A stretch of 53,398 bases of DNA from Bordetella parapertussis (GTDB taxonomy: Bacteria; Pseudomonadota; Gammaproteobacteria; Burkholderiales; Burkholderiaceae_B): NCBI GenBank assembly GCA_945895265.1, contig CAMDEF010000024.1, forward strand, positions 1-53,398, read 5' to 3'. Under the pieces are notes generated by a model. That model did not search any database and was not told the DNA's origin. It was given only the letters and a program-made list of their open reading frames with translations. The first letter of the stretch is position 1; every line of letters starts with the position of its first letter. This document shows, in pieces, positions 28,051 to 37,661 of the stretch. The position numbers and the translations under genes are program-made.

Positions 28051-29076
28051 TCACGGCGCACGACCAAACAGCCCCCGGTACGTCATTAGATTAAAAATCA
28101 CCATGATAGGCAAAGCCACAACCGCGGCAGCCAACACAAGTTGCAACGAACCTTGAGCGGCAGCAGCATCCCACAACGTCAGGTGATCAAGAATCACAAA
28201 TGGAAACATACTGTAGGTCAAGCCGCTGAGCATGGCGCAAAATAAAATCAAACACAAGGCAAAGGGCAACCATACTAAGTGTCGGTAGCGCGGTTGCACC
28301 ACTCGACTCAGGCTCATATCAATCCCTACAAAGCATGCCAACATCAGCAACCAAACCGGGGCCGCCATGACAAGATTAGTGGCACTACTCCATTTATAAA
28401 AAATAGCGGGGTTTGCCAAACCCAAGGCGATCGAGACCGCAACCATGCCCGCGGCGGCCCAACGAATCGCATGACGGGCCCAATGCGAAGCAAACGACTG
28501 CAAGTCATCTTGCAAGCGCATCACCAACCAACAGGCACCTAGCAAGCCATAGCCGGCCACTGCACACAGCGCAATGAAACCCGTAAACCAGCCAGCTGGA
28601 GCATCTTCTTTAGCACCTAATACAAGCTGAGAGATTAACGCGCCATGACCCAGCGCAGTTAACACCGAGCCAAGCCAAAACAAAGCGATCCAACGGTCGC
28701 GCTTGTCGCTTGCTGCCCGAATGCGAAACTCAAACGCCACACTACGCAACATGACACCAATCATCGTCAACGACATGGGCACATACAGTACCCCCAGCAC
28801 CTCACCCCAGGCTAGCGGAAACGCTGTTAAAAACAACCCAAGGGCCAATAACATCCACAAGCCATTGGCATCGCGCAAGGGGCTTAAGGCAACCATCAAC
28901 TGCGAGCGTGTTTGTTTGGGCGCCAGAAGCACCAACACCCCCACGCCAATATCGAAACCGTCGAATAAAGCTGCGCCAACAATTAAAACAAAGAGCAGCG
29001 CCATCATGAGCAAAGGCATCCAAAACGCCGGATTCCCCGCGTCTAAACCCAACGAAGCCGCCAAGGCATCAATCAT
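28051..29076 (-). CDS. cytochrome bd-type oxidase subunit II-like protein (CydB-like, divergent)
   Basis: 341 residues from the ATG at 29076; the long reading from 29301 lies inside the upstream gene. The start overlaps that gene by 4 bp (ATGA). The CydB signature FDGFDIGVGVLVLLAP is near residue 38, RSVAFEFR keeps the basic helix-capping region, and the C-terminus has MFPFVILDHLTLWDAAAAQ as in true CydB. The usual HWDGNQVWL segment is changed to LRDANGLWML. About eight membrane helices are visible. With its partner it forms a bd-like complex whose cofactor content is doubtful. Confidence 0.8.
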   Translation of the reverse strand: MIDALAASLGLDAGNPAFWMPLLMMALLFVLIVGAALFDGFDIGVGVLVLLAPKQTRSQLMVALSPLRDANGLWMLLALGLFLTAFPLAWGEVLGVLYVPMSLTMIGVMLRSVAFEFRIRAASDKRDRWIALFWLGSVLTALGHGALISQLVLGAKEDAPAGWFTGFIALCAVAGYGLLGACWLVMRLQDDLQSFASHWARHAIRWAAAGMVAVSIALGLANPAIFYKWSSATNLVMAAPVWLLMLACFVGIDMSLSRVVQPRYRHLVWLPFALCLILFCAMLSGLTYSMFPFVILDHLTLWDAAAAQGSLQLVLAAAVVALPIMVIFNLMTYRGLFGRAP

Positions 29077-30413
29077 GGTCGCATCCCTGGTTTGCGCACT
29101 GGGACAACGCCGAAGCGCGCCGCATGCCAAAGCATTTGAATAAACCCCGCTAGCATCACAGCGTAGGAGGCGACCGCTCCCGCCAACACCCAAGCCAGGG
29201 TGATTGGTGCCACGGCAGCCAACACATCTTGTTGCAACAAAGTGCCCCACACCAAGTAAGGAGAGCGCCCCAAGTCTGAGAGATTCCAGCTTAACAACCA
29301 CGATAAAGCGCCTAAGCTACCGGCCCACACTTGCACGCGTAACAACCACTGCGGCTGGCGTGACGGCTCAAACCCGTGTCTGAGTCCCACCAAAAGTGTC
29401 ACGACAATTAACACGCTCGCTAAAGCACCGGCTAGCAACGCGGCGCGCAAGAGCCAAAACAAGAGCACGACGGGTGGCATTAACTCACCCACCACATCCA
29501 GCCCGACTACGCTGGCATCAGTCTGCTTCCCCAACCACCGCTGGGGATCGAGCTCAGAGGCCCAAAACACCTCTGTCGTACGCTGTTGCAGCCTAGGCAC
29601 ACCCAGCCACACCCAACTCGGCGCAGTCGAACTCTGCCAGACTCCAATCTGGGCAGCCGCAACAGCGGGTTGATAGCGCGCCACCATTCTGGCGTTGCCA
29701 TCCAGGGCAGCCCAATACAAAACGATCGCACACACAGACACCAGCACCCCAGTTCTAAACGACAAGCGTTCACCATCGTCAAGCGGGCGGCGCAAAGCCT
29801 GCCAGGCCGTCACACCAAGCAAGAGCAGTCCAGCAAACAAAAAGGCACTCGCCACGAAGCTCACCGAACGCCACAGCACAAACGGGGTCAGGATGATTTC
29901 TTTCCATTCATACACCTGATAACGTCCGTCGATTAAACCTGCGCCGACGGGTGCCTGTGCCCAGGTGTGCAATACCACTGCCCAAAAAAGCGTCAACGTC
30001 AACCCAAGGCCAACCATCAGCACGGCAAAAAAATGCGCTTTGGCGGATACGCGACGCTGCCCAAACAGCACCACCCCCATAAAAAGCGACTTTGTGACAA
30101 AAAAAGTGGTGAGACCAAAGGCCAGTAAGGGCCCAGCCACGTTACCAGTGCGCTCAATCAATTCAGGCCACAGCGTGCCTAGCTCGACGAGTACCGGCAA
30201 GGCTGTCGCCAACGCCAAAAAAAAGGACAAGGCAAAAATCCTGACCCAAAACCGATACGCGGTTGTCCAACCAGAGTCTGGAGCCTTCCAGGCACGAAAC
30301 CGAAACACGCACAGAAGCCAGCCCAGCGCCATGGCGAGCGCAGCAAACAGAACGTGCATGTTCAGACTCAGGGCGAACTGCGCACGGGCGAGAAAAAGTG
30401 CTGAAATTTCCAT
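29073..30413 (-). CDS. cytochrome bd-type oxidase subunit I-like protein (CydA-like, key ligands missing)
   Basis: 446 residues from the ATG at 30413. Helix pattern and many positions align with E. coli CydA (522 aa), but the Q-loop is short. By hand alignment His20 corresponds to the heme ligand His19. His186 becomes Ser185, Glu99 becomes Gly100, Glu107 becomes Lys108, and the Met393, Glu445 and GRQPW positions are also changed. Those residues bind heme b558 and conduct protons in known oxidases. The protein may bind fewer hemes or have lost quinol oxidation. It is cotranscribed with the CydB-like gene and divergent from glnS. Confidence 0.78.
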   Translation of the reverse strand: MEISALFLARAQFALSLNMHVLFAALAMALGWLLCVFRFRAWKAPDSGWTTAYRFWVRIFALSFFLALATALPVLVELGTLWPELIERTGNVAGPLLAFGLTTFFVTKSLFMGVVLFGQRRVSAKAHFFAVLMVGLGLTLTLFWAVVLHTWAQAPVGAGLIDGRYQVYEWKEIILTPFVLWRSVSFVASAFLFAGLLLLGVTAWQALRRPLDDGERLSFRTGVLVSVCAIVLYWAALDGNARMVARYQPAVAAAQIGVWQSSTAPSWVWLGVPRLQQRTTEVFWASELDPQRWLGKQTDASVVGLDVVGELMPPVVLLFWLLRAALLAGALASVLIVVTLLVGLRHGFEPSRQPQWLLRVQVWAGSLGALSWLLSWNLSDLGRSPYLVWGTLLQQDVLAAVAPITLAWVLAGAVASYAVMLAGFIQMLWHAARFGVVPVRKPGMRP

Positions 30414-30484
30414 GATTTGGGCTAGTGTAGACCGGTCGTGGCAAAATGATCCTTTCAATATGGCTTTAATACTCAAAATCCTGT

Positions 30485-32251
30485 ATGACCACAGACTCTG
30501 TTTCACCGGTAACGACCAATTTTTTACGCAATATTATTGAAGCCGACCTAAGCGCCCAGCGCTTTGCGGGCAAACTGTGGGCCGGCCAGCCAGGGCCAGC
30601 GTCTGTGCAGGCCGCGGGCTCGCCCGATCCCGCCAACATTCGCACACGGTTTCCGCCCGAGCCCAACGGCTATCTGCATATTGGCCACGCCAAGAGCATC
30701 TGCCTGAACTTTGGCTTGGCGCGCGACTATGGTGGCGTGTGCCATCTGCGTTTTGACGACACCAACCCTGAAAAAGAAGAGCAAGAATACGTCGATGGCA
30801 TCATTGACGCGGTCAAGTGGCTAGGCTTTAACTGGAAGTCAAATGGCAGCGAACATCTGTTTTTTGCCAGCGATTATTTTGGTGTGATGTATGACTGCGC
30901 GTTAGCGTTGATCCAAGCCGGCCACGCCTATGTTGATGAGCAAAGCCCCGAACAAATGCGCACCATGCGCGGCACGCTCACTGAAGCGGGGCAAAATTCG
31001 CCGTGGCGCGAGCGCCCGATCGCTGATTCAACCCGTTTACTGAACGAAATGCGCGAAGGCAAGCACGCTGACGGCAGTATGGCGTTACGCGCAAAAATTG
31101 ATATGGCTTCGCCCAACATCAATCTGCGTGACCCCGTCTTGTACCGGATCCGGCATGCTACCCACCACCGCACGGGCGACCAGTGGTGCGTGTACCCGAT
31201 GTACGCATTTGCCCATCCAATCGAAGATGCACTCGAAGGCATCACTCACAGCATCTGCACGCTCGAGTTTGAAGATCAGCGCCCGTTTTACGACTGGACG
31301 CTGAACCGTCTAAACGAGCTTGGCAAGTTAGCAGCCCCCCTGCCCCATCAGTACGAATTTGCCCGGCTCAACATGAGCTATATCGTGACGAGCAAACGCA
31401 AACTCCTGCAGCTGGTCAAAGAGGGCCACGTCACGGGTTGGGATGACCCACGCATGCCAACGATTGTGGGCTTACGCCGCCGCGGCTACACCCCCGAGGC
31501 GTTGCGTCTGTTCTGTGAACGCACCGGTGTGTCTAAAAATAATGCGCGCATTGACTACAGCTTATTGGATCAAGCGTTACGCGAAGTGCAAGACCCGGTT
31601 GCCCCTCGCTCAGTGGCGATCCTTGATCCCTTAAAGCTTGTCATTACCAATTTTCCAGAGAGTCAGGTAGAGCCCTGTCAGGCACCTCGTAACCCGCACG
31701 ACCCGCAAGCGGGTCAGCGTCAGTTTGGGTTTACCCGTGAGCTATGGATCGAGCAAGAAGACTTCGCCGAGGTGCCTCCTCCCAAGTACTTCAGGTTGTT
31801 TCCGGGTAATTCAGTGCGCTTGAAGTACGGCTATGTGGTCACCTGCACAGGCTTTGCTAAGGATGCCTCAGGTAAAGTGACTGAAGTGCATGCCGAATAC
31901 AACCCCGATACCAAAAGTGGCACGGCCGGTTCAAATGCCGTCAAAGTCAAAGGCACCGTGACTTGGATTAGTGCGGCACAAGCCATCCCCGCTGAGATTC
32001 GCCTCTACGACCGACTGTTTTCAGAGCCTTTTCCGGATGCGGGCGACAACGACTTTTTAGCCTGCCTGAATCCAAATTCGGCGCAAAGCGTCAAGGCGTG
32101 GCTTGAACCGGGTACGGTCGCCACTGCCGGCGTGGTGTCTCAGTTTGAACGCCTGGGCTACTTTGCCGTCGACTCGGTTGACTCAACCCTCGAACGACCC
32201 GTTTTTAATCGCGTCACCACCTTAAAAGACACATGGGCCGCTGGCGTCTGA
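30485..32251 (+). CDS. glnS: glutaminyl-tRNA synthetase GlnRS
   Basis: 588 residues. Class I motifs: [20 protein letters not shown] contains HIGH, and [14 protein letters not shown] contains the KMSKS-like VTSKRK. The [15 protein letters not shown]-equivalent acceptor region and C-terminal anticodon-binding beta barrels are all present. It charges tRNA-Gln directly. The next gene, minC, starts 16 nt after the stop, so glnS and min genes may share a transcript. CAAAAT lies 5 nt before the ATG, and no Shine-Dalgarno is seen. Confidence 0.96.
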   Translation: MTTDSVSPVTTNFLRNIIEADLSAQRFAGKLWAGQPGPASVQAAGSPDPANIRTRFPPEPNGYLHIGHAKSICLNFGLARDYGGVCHLRFDDTNPEKEEQEYVDGIIDAVKWLGFNWKSNGSEHLFFASDYFGVMYDCALALIQAGHAYVDEQSPEQMRTMRGTLTEAGQNSPWRERPIADSTRLLNEMREGKHADGSMALRAKIDMASPNINLRDPVLYRIRHATHHRTGDQWCVYPMYAFAHPIEDALEGITHSICTLEFEDQRPFYDWTLNRLNELGKLAAPLPHQYEFARLNMSYIVTSKRKLLQLVKEGHVTGWDDPRMPTIVGLRRRGYTPEALRLFCERTGVSKNNARIDYSLLDQALREVQDPVAPRSVAILDPLKLVITNFPESQVEPCQAPRNPHDPQAGQRQFGFTRELWIEQEDFAEVPPPKYFRLFPGNSVRLKYGYVVTCTGFAKDASGKVTEVHAEYNPDTKSGTAGSNAVKVKGTVTWISAAQAIPAEIRLYDRLFSEPFPDAGDNDFLACLNPNSAQSVKAWLEPGTVATAGVVSQFERLGYFAVDSVDSTLERPVFNRVTTLKDTWAAGV

Positions 32252-32267
32252 GTTATCATTCTCAGCC

Positions 32268-33116
32268 ATGACGACCGAAATTTCAGCCCTCGATTTTAAA
32301 AGCGCCACACTCTATGCGATTAGAGTGGTGCTTCAGCATGCGGATACCAAAGCGCTCATCAAGGCGCTCAAAAAACGCATGGCTGACGCTGGCGCTTTTT
32401 ATGAAAACGAGCCTGTGGTCATTGATGCGGGTTCGGTCGACGAAGTCGTTGACTGGGCACCCTTGCTTAAGGCTTTTGCTGACCACCGCCTGCCTGTCAT
32501 TGGCGTCGTGGCGCAAGGCGAAAATCTGGCAGCAGCCAAAGCCTGCGGGCTTGCCGCGGTTGACTTATCGACTAGCCCCGTGCGCAATGCCTTGGATACG
32601 CAAACAGCAGCTTCTGTGGCCGAGCCGGTGACGGCGAACGTGCCCGCACCAGCAGCGGCTGACGGGGCCGCGAGCGCTGCACAACCGGCAGAGGCAGGTG
32701 GCGCTGCTCAAGCAGCCGCGACGACTTCGGGCATGAAAACGGCCACGAGCGCCACAACCAACACTGACGTTCCAGCCGCGGCCCCCACCATGGTGGTGCG
32801 CGGCCCCTTGCGTTCGGGTCAGCGGGTATACGCACGCCAAAGTGATTTGATCGTGATGGGCGTAGTCAGCCGCGGCGCCGAAGTCATTGCGGATGGCAAT
32901 ATTCATGTTTACGGCCCGCTGCGTGGCAAAGCCATGGCGGGTGCGCGCGGCGATACGGCAGCTCGTATCTTTACAACGACGCTTGATGCCGAGCTTGTCG
33001 CCGTGGCTGGTATTTATCGTGTGATCGATTCAAAATTACCGGCCGAGCTACACCAGCGCCCGGCCGTGATTCAGCTACAAAAAGACGCGTTGCATCTGAC
33101 GCCTCTTGAAAAATAG
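32268..33116 (+). CDS. minC: septum site-determining protein MinC
   Basis: 282 residues. The N-terminal domain ([17 protein letters not shown] to about residue 105) inhibits FtsZ. A long Ala/Thr/Pro-rich linker of roughly 65 residues follows. The C-terminal MinD-binding domain has [22 protein letters not shown] and the [17 protein letters not shown] beta-helix signature. It blocks Z-ring formation away from midcell. The linker is longer than in E. coli MinC. minD begins 173 bp downstream. Confidence 0.95.
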   Translation: MTTEISALDFKSATLYAIRVVLQHADTKALIKALKKRMADAGAFYENEPVVIDAGSVDEVVDWAPLLKAFADHRLPVIGVVAQGENLAAAKACGLAAVDLSTSPVRNALDTQTAASVAEPVTANVPAPAAADGAASAAQPAEAGGAAQAAATTSGMKTATSATTNTDVPAAAPTMVVRGPLRSGQRVYARQSDLIVMGVVSRGAEVIADGNIHVYGPLRGKAMAGARGDTAARIFTTTLDAELVAVAGIYRVIDSKLPAELHQRPAVIQLQKDALHLTPLEK

Positions 33117-33289
33117 TGGTTTAACGTTTCACTTTGCTGTGCCTGCCTCAAAGTTTTAACGCCTTGACCGTTTGTCGTGAAGTATCTTGACTTGTATCGT
33201 TTGGTTTGTGAGCGACACCTTGTCACTTTGTACCGCTTTAGGTTTGTTTTCAGTGAAATATTGCAGTCTTATATAAGGGTTAGTCAGTC

Positions 33290-34105
33290 ATGACACGTAT
33301 CGTAGTGGTGACCTCAGGTAAAGGTGGTGTGGGCAAAACCACCACCAGCGCCAGTTTTTCGTCGGGCTTGGCCCTGCGCGGTTTTAAAACTGCCGTGATC
33401 GATTTTGATGTGGGCCTGCGTAATCTTGACTTGATCATGGGCTGCGAGCGGCGCGTAGTCTATGACTTTGTCAATGTGATTCAAGGCGAAGCCACGCTTA
33501 ACCAAGCCTTGATCAAAGATAAAAACTGCGACAACCTGTTTGTCTTACCTGCCTCGCAAACACGCGACAAAGATGCGCTGTCACAAGAGGGCGTCGAGAA
33601 AGTCATCAACGACCTCAAAGAGATGGGCTTTGATTACATTGTGTGCGATTCGCCCGCAGGTATTGAAACAGGCGCCCTGTTAGCAGCGTATTTCGCTGAT
33701 GACGCGCTGGTGGTCACCAACCCCGAAGTGTCTTCGGTACGCGACTCGGATCGTATCTTGGGTATTTTGGCTTCAAAATCGCGTCGCGCCATCGAAGCCG
33801 ATGAACCGATCAAAGAATACCTGCTGCTGACCCGTTACAACCCCAAGCGCGTTGAAGACGGCGAAATGCTATCGCTCAAAGATATCGAAGATATCTTGCG
33901 CATCAAGCTGATTGGCGTCATCCCCGAGTCTGAATCCGTTTTGCAAGCGTCTAATCAGGGCTTGCCGGCGATTCACCTCAAAGATACCGACGTCTCTGAA
34001 GCATATCAAGATGTGGTCGCACGTTACCTCGGCGAAGAAAAACCACTACGTTTTGTCGACTACGAAAAGCCTGGCCTCTTTAAGCGCCTGTTTGGAGGCA
34101 AATGA
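33290..34105 (+). CDS. minD: septum site-determining ATPase MinD
   Basis: 271 residues, ParA/MinD family. The deviant Walker A is [31 protein letters not shown] and [12 protein letters not shown] (Walker B region) follow. The C-terminal amphipathic membrane-targeting helix is [10 protein letters not shown]. It oscillates on the membrane with MinE and recruits MinC. The upstream AT-rich 173 bp may hold its own promoter (TATATAAG near 33270). The stop overlaps the minE start region. Confidence 0.97.
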   Translation: MTRIVVVTSGKGGVGKTTTSASFSSGLALRGFKTAVIDFDVGLRNLDLIMGCERRVVYDFVNVIQGEATLNQALIKDKNCDNLFVLPASQTRDKDALSQEGVEKVINDLKEMGFDYIVCDSPAGIETGALLAAYFADDALVVTNPEVSSVRDSDRILGILASKSRRAIEADEPIKEYLLLTRYNPKRVEDGEMLSLKDIEDILRIKLIGVIPESESVLQASNQGLPAIHLKDTDVSEAYQDVVARYLGEEKPLRFVDYEKPGLFKRLFGGK

Positions 34106-34359
34106 TGTCCTTTCTGTCTTTCTTGCTTGGCGAGAAAAAAAAGACCGCCACCGTTGCCAAAGAGCGCCTGCAGATTATTTTGGCCCACGAACGCGGTGGG
34201 CAAAGCGCCACGCCTGACTACCTGCCAGCGTTGCAACGCGAATTGATCGCCGTCATTTCGAAGTACGTCAAAATCAATCCCGAAGACATCAAGGTCAGTC
34301 TTGAACGACAAGATAGCCTTGAAGTGCTTGAAGTCAAAATCGAGATGCCGCAACGCTGA
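34105..34359 (+). CDS. minE: cell division topological specificity factor MinE
   Basis: 84 residues from the second of two adjacent ATGs (34105), which is 6 nt from GGAGG; the first, at 34102, is only 3 nt away. The N-terminal [15 protein letters not shown] is the membrane- and MinD-contact helix. The C-terminal dimer domain shows [20 protein letters not shown]. It stimulates MinD ATPase. It is the last gene of the min row, before the terminator at 34391. Confidence 0.95.
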   Translation: MSFLSFLLGEKKKTATVAKERLQIILAHERGGQSATPDYLPALQRELIAVISKYVKINPEDIKVSLERQDSLEVLEVKIEMPQR

Positions 34360-34390
34360 TCGCGGAGGGCAAGGCGCAAGCTCTTGACAT

Positions 34391-34434
34391 AACCCCAAAA
34401 CGTTGAATACTCATTCAACATTTTGGGGTTTTTA
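34391..34434 (+). terminator. intrinsic terminator after minE
   Basis: AACCCCAAAA (34391-34400) pairs with TTTTGGGGTT (34421-34430). After one mismatch, GTTGAAT pairs with ATTCAAC around a 4-nt loop. A TTTT run follows at 34429-34433. It is a long, nearly perfect stem ending the glnS-minCDE transcript. Confidence 0.88.
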
Positions 34435-34603
34435 TATTCGGTCGATGCGTCTTTCATCGCCCGCGTCACCGATCCACTTCGCCGTCGCCCATGTCGCCAT
34501 AGAAGCAGCGCGAAGCAGCAATCATGCAATCCCTTTTTTTTGCGATATGATCATCTGAGGCGACAACCTTCTAATCTGAACTTTAAAAAAATTAAAAAGT
34601 CTG

Positions 34604-36127
34604 ATGAATATTGCGAAATCCTTTCTTTCACGCGCGCTCAGTCATCCTGAGCTAAAGGCGCTGACTTGCGGTAAACAAACACTCACCTATGGCCAACTGG
34701 CACAACGTGTGCATGGTCTGGCCGGTGGCTTGCTGAACACCCTGCATCTTGCGCCCGGCGCGCGCGTGATCCTGTGCATGGAAAACCGCAACGCGTTTAT
34801 CGAGGTACTATTTGCCACCTGGACGGCCGGGCTCTGTGCGGTACCAGTGAACGCAAAACTGCATCCACGCGAAGTCAAACCAATTGCCTTAGATTCTGGT
34901 GCAGCTGTGATTTTCACGAGCGCCTCTTTGTATTCTGGGTTGGCTGAAGCACTCGCTGATCTGCCTGGTCAACGACAGATCATTGTGGTCGACGATGACG
35001 CCTACGAAGGCTACGTGCGCTCGAACCCCGTACCCTGCGCCTCGCTGCTGCCTGATGACTTGGCCTGGATTTTTTATACCAGTGGCACGACCGGCGTCCC
35101 CAAAGGCGCGATGCTGTCGCACCGCAACCTGATCAGCATGAGCTTGCAATACGGCGCCGATGTCGATTGCGTGCGTCCCGGTCAAACCATGTTGCATGTC
35201 GCACCGCTTTCGCATGGCGCTGGTCTCTATGCCCTGCCGCATTTGTTTGGCGGTGGTCATCAAGTGATTGAAGAGAGCTTCAGCACCGATTTGGTCTTTG
35301 AAGCCTTGCAACAGTATCCAGACGTCACCTTGTTTGCCGCACCCACGATGCTGTCGCGCATGATTCGCTCGGCTGAGGGTATCAAGAACCCCGCGGGCAA
35401 TCTGCTCACCGTGTTTTACGGTGGTGGCCCGATGTACGTGAGCGACTTGGTGCAGACACTCGATTTACTTGGGCCCCGCCTGGTACAGATTTACGGACAA
35501 GGCGAAAGCCCTATGACCATGACAGCGCTGTCAAAAATGGATCACGAAGGGCCGCGCGATGACGCCCACATGGCGCGCTTAGCGTCTTGCGGCACGGCGC
35601 GTACCGGCGTTGAAGTACGCGTCGTCGGTGAAGATGGTAAAGAGTTGCCCCCTGATGAACTGGGTGAAGTGGTGTCGCGCAGTGACACCCGCATGCTGGG
35701 CTACTGGAATAACCCCAAAGCCACGGCTTCAGCCATCAAAGACGGCTGGCTCTGGACTGGTGACATCGGCACCATGGATGCAAAAGGTTATCTGACACTG
35801 CGCGATCGCTCAAAAGATATGATCATTCGTGGCGGTTCAAATATTTATCCACGCGAAATCGAAGAGGTCTTGTTACGTCATCCTGCTCTAGCAGAAGTGT
35901 CAGTGGTGGGTCGCGAAGAGCCCGACCTCGGCGAAGAGCCGGTTGCCTTTGTGGTGGTCAAGCCTGGCATGACGATCACGACCGACGAGATGGATACCTT
36001 ATGTTTGGACAACATGGCGCGCTTTAAGCGACCACGCGAATACTTTTTTAGTGACGATTTGCCAAAAAATAATTACGGAAAAATTCTTAAAACAGAGCTG
36101 CGTAAGCAACTCGCCAAAGGAAAATAA
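34604..36127 (+). CDS. AMP-forming acyl-CoA synthetase (cluster 1)
   Basis: 507 residues. ANL motifs: YTSGTTGVPKGAMLSH (P-loop), YGQGESP, WLWTGDIG, and the C-terminal KNNYGKILK with the adenylation lysine. It should load an unknown carboxylic acid onto CoA at the entry to the pathway. The next gene starts 2 nt after its stop. Downstream thiolase, crotonase and ABC importer genes make a full uptake-to-cleavage route. The size and motif set resemble medium-chain or aryl-CoA ligases; no motif fixes the substrate. Confidence 0.9.
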   Translation: MNIAKSFLSRALSHPELKALTCGKQTLTYGQLAQRVHGLAGGLLNTLHLAPGARVILCMENRNAFIEVLFATWTAGLCAVPVNAKLHPREVKPIALDSGAAVIFTSASLYSGLAEALADLPGQRQIIVVDDDAYEGYVRSNPVPCASLLPDDLAWIFYTSGTTGVPKGAMLSHRNLISMSLQYGADVDCVRPGQTMLHVAPLSHGAGLYALPHLFGGGHQVIEESFSTDLVFEALQQYPDVTLFAAPTMLSRMIRSAEGIKNPAGNLLTVFYGGGPMYVSDLVQTLDLLGPRLVQIYGQGESPMTMTALSKMDHEGPRDDAHMARLASCGTARTGVEVRVVGEDGKELPPDELGEVVSRSDTRMLGYWNNPKATASAIKDGWLWTGDIGTMDAKGYLTLRDRSKDMIIRGGSNIYPREIEEVLLRHPALAEVSVVGREEPDLGEEPVAFVVVKPGMTITTDEMDTLCLDNMARFKRPREYFFSDDLPKNNYGKILKTELRKQLAKGK

Positions 36128-36129
36128 TC

Positions 36130-37290
36130 ATGCGTGACGTCTTTGTAGCGGGTATCGGCTCGACCACCTTCGGCAAACATCTTGCCACGCCGATTGAATC
36201 GTTAGCCGTTGAGGCCGCCGCACGTGCCATTGTTGAATCGGGTATCGACCGCGAGCGCATCGGTGCCTTGTATCTGGGTAACTTCATTAGCGGCCCGCTC
36301 ACTGGCAAAGAGGTCTTAGCGGGCATCGTAGGTGAGCGCTTAGGGTTGGGCAACATCCCCTGCACCAAAGTCGAAGGCGCCTGCGCCTCGGGCGGCATCG
36401 CTTTTAGGCACGCCTGGATCGCGATCGCCAGCGGCATGTGCGACGCCGTGATGGTGGTGGGCGTTGAGAAAATGACCCACGCGTCAACCGCTGAAGTGAC
36501 CTCGGCCCTGAACTGCGCCATGGACAACGAAAACGATGGGCCAAGCGGGCTGACGTTTCCAGGCCTCTTTGGCATGGCCTGGCGCATCCACGCCAATCAG
36601 TACGGCACCACACGTGAAGACATCGCGGCAGTCGTCATCAAAAACAAAGCCAATGGTTTGAAGAACCCCTTGGCACAAATGGGGGCGTCGTTAACCCTCG
36701 AGCAAATTTGTGCGTCAGCCATGATCGCAGACCCCTTGCAAATGTTTGACTGCTGCCCCGCAAGCGACGGTGCCGCGGCGATCGTGCTGTGCGCCGAGCC
36801 TTTGCTATCTAGTCAGGCACGACAAAACAAAATTCGCGTGCTGGCGTCGGCTCAAACTAGTGGCTCACCTCGTATCGCCAATCACCCCGACCTGTGTTCG
36901 TTTGAAGCCACCGTCGCCGCCGCACAAAAGGCCTACGAACAATCAGGGCTTAAAGCCAAAGATATTGACGTTTGCGAATTACATGATTGCTTTTCAATCG
37001 CCGAAATTATCGACAGCGAAGACTTAGGCCTGGTGCCACGCGGCCTGGGCGGTAAATGGGCTGCCGAAGGCCGCACCGGTATGCAAGGTGATGTCGCGAT
37101 CAACCCAAGCGGTGGTTTGCTGGCGAAGGGGCACCCCGTGGGCGCCACCGGCATTGGTCAAATCTACGAAGTGGTCAAACAGTTGCGTGGCGAGCACACC
37201 AATCAAGTCGCTAATGCGCGCATCGGTATGACGCACAACCTAGGTGGCACTGGCGTTGCCTGTACCGTGAATATTTTAGGGCGCGATTAA
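36130..37290 (+). CDS. SCP-x-type thiolase (cluster 1)
   Basis: 386 residues. The nucleophile is Cys85 in EGACASGG. His285 in CELHDCFS and His335 in AKGHPVGATG are the other expected thiolase residues. The C-terminus lacks the second Cys of classical thiolases, which is normal for the SCP-x/lipid-transfer branch. It would cleave a 3-ketoacyl-CoA. The following OB-fold/Zn-ribbon gene is the usual partner of this branch. The start is 2 nt after the synthetase stop. Confidence 0.9.
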   Translation: MRDVFVAGIGSTTFGKHLATPIESLAVEAAARAIVESGIDRERIGALYLGNFISGPLTGKEVLAGIVGERLGLGNIPCTKVEGACASGGIAFRHAWIAIASGMCDAVMVVGVEKMTHASTAEVTSALNCAMDNENDGPSGLTFPGLFGMAWRIHANQYGTTREDIAAVVIKNKANGLKNPLAQMGASLTLEQICASAMIADPLQMFDCCPASDGAAAIVLCAEPLLSSQARQNKIRVLASAQTSGSPRIANHPDLCSFEATVAAAQKAYEQSGLKAKDIDVCELHDCFSIAEIIDSEDLGLVPRGLGGKWAAEGRTGMQGDVAINPSGGLLAKGHPVGATGIGQIYEVVKQLRGEHTNQVANARIGMTHNLGGTGVACTVNILGRD

Positions 37291-37292
37291 TC

Positions 37293-37661
37293 ATGTCGAA
37301 CTCAACCCTTGTTAAACCAGAGCTGCTGACCTTTCACCAATGCGCTAAGTGCGGCACCTTGGATGCAGCGTGCATTAACACCTGCGCGAAATGCTTGGCC
37401 AGCGAGATGAATCCGGTACAGATTGCCGGCATCGGTAAGTTAGTGAGCTGGACCACTGTGCGTAAACCGCCTTTGCGTTTCAAGGCCGACGGTATGTATC
37501 ATGTTGGCGTCTTTGACCTAGATAATGGCTTTCGGGTCACCGGTCGGTTTTTGCCCGAAGACGGCGACCAGTTAGGCGACCGTGTTGTTGCCGTACCTAC
37601 CACCGTGACCGAGCCCACAGGCCCCGTCACACCCACCTTTCGAGTGCAAAAGAATGTCTGA
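37293..37661 (+). CDS. OB-fold / Zn-ribbon (DUF35) thiolase partner (cluster 1)
   Basis: 122 residues. The Zn-ribbon is Cys-rich: FHQCAKCGTLDAACINTCAK with a later Cys. The OB domain follows, containing GKLVSWTTVRKPP, GFRVTGRF and VVAVPTTVTEP. DUF35 proteins bind CoA-ester enzymes of the SCP-x thiolase branch and stabilise them (BbsA-BbsB, ChsH2-Ltp2). It is 2 nt after the thiolase stop, and its own stop overlaps the crotonase start by 8 bp. Confidence 0.88.
   Translation: MSNSTLVKPELLTFHQCAKCGTLDAACINTCAKCLASEMNPVQIAGIGKLVSWTTVRKPPLRFKADGMYHVGVFDLDNGFRVTGRFLPEDGDQLGDRVVAVPTTVTEPTGPVTPTFRVQKNV

Noticed and set aside
29077..29301. Long reading of the CydB-like gene (416 residues)
   Set aside because: The extra 75 residues lie inside the CydA-like gene in another frame; ATG 29076 gives the family start and an ATGA overlap.
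4624..30434. The 12-mer TAGTGTAGACCG at both 4624-4635 and 30423-30434
   Set aside because: Both copies are near gene starts, but they do not sit in equivalent promoter positions, and two copies are too few to call an element.
36130..37290. Cluster 1 thiolase as another Cys-less form
   Set aside because: Cys85, His285 and His335 are all present; only the second C-terminal Cys is absent, which is normal for the SCP-x branch.
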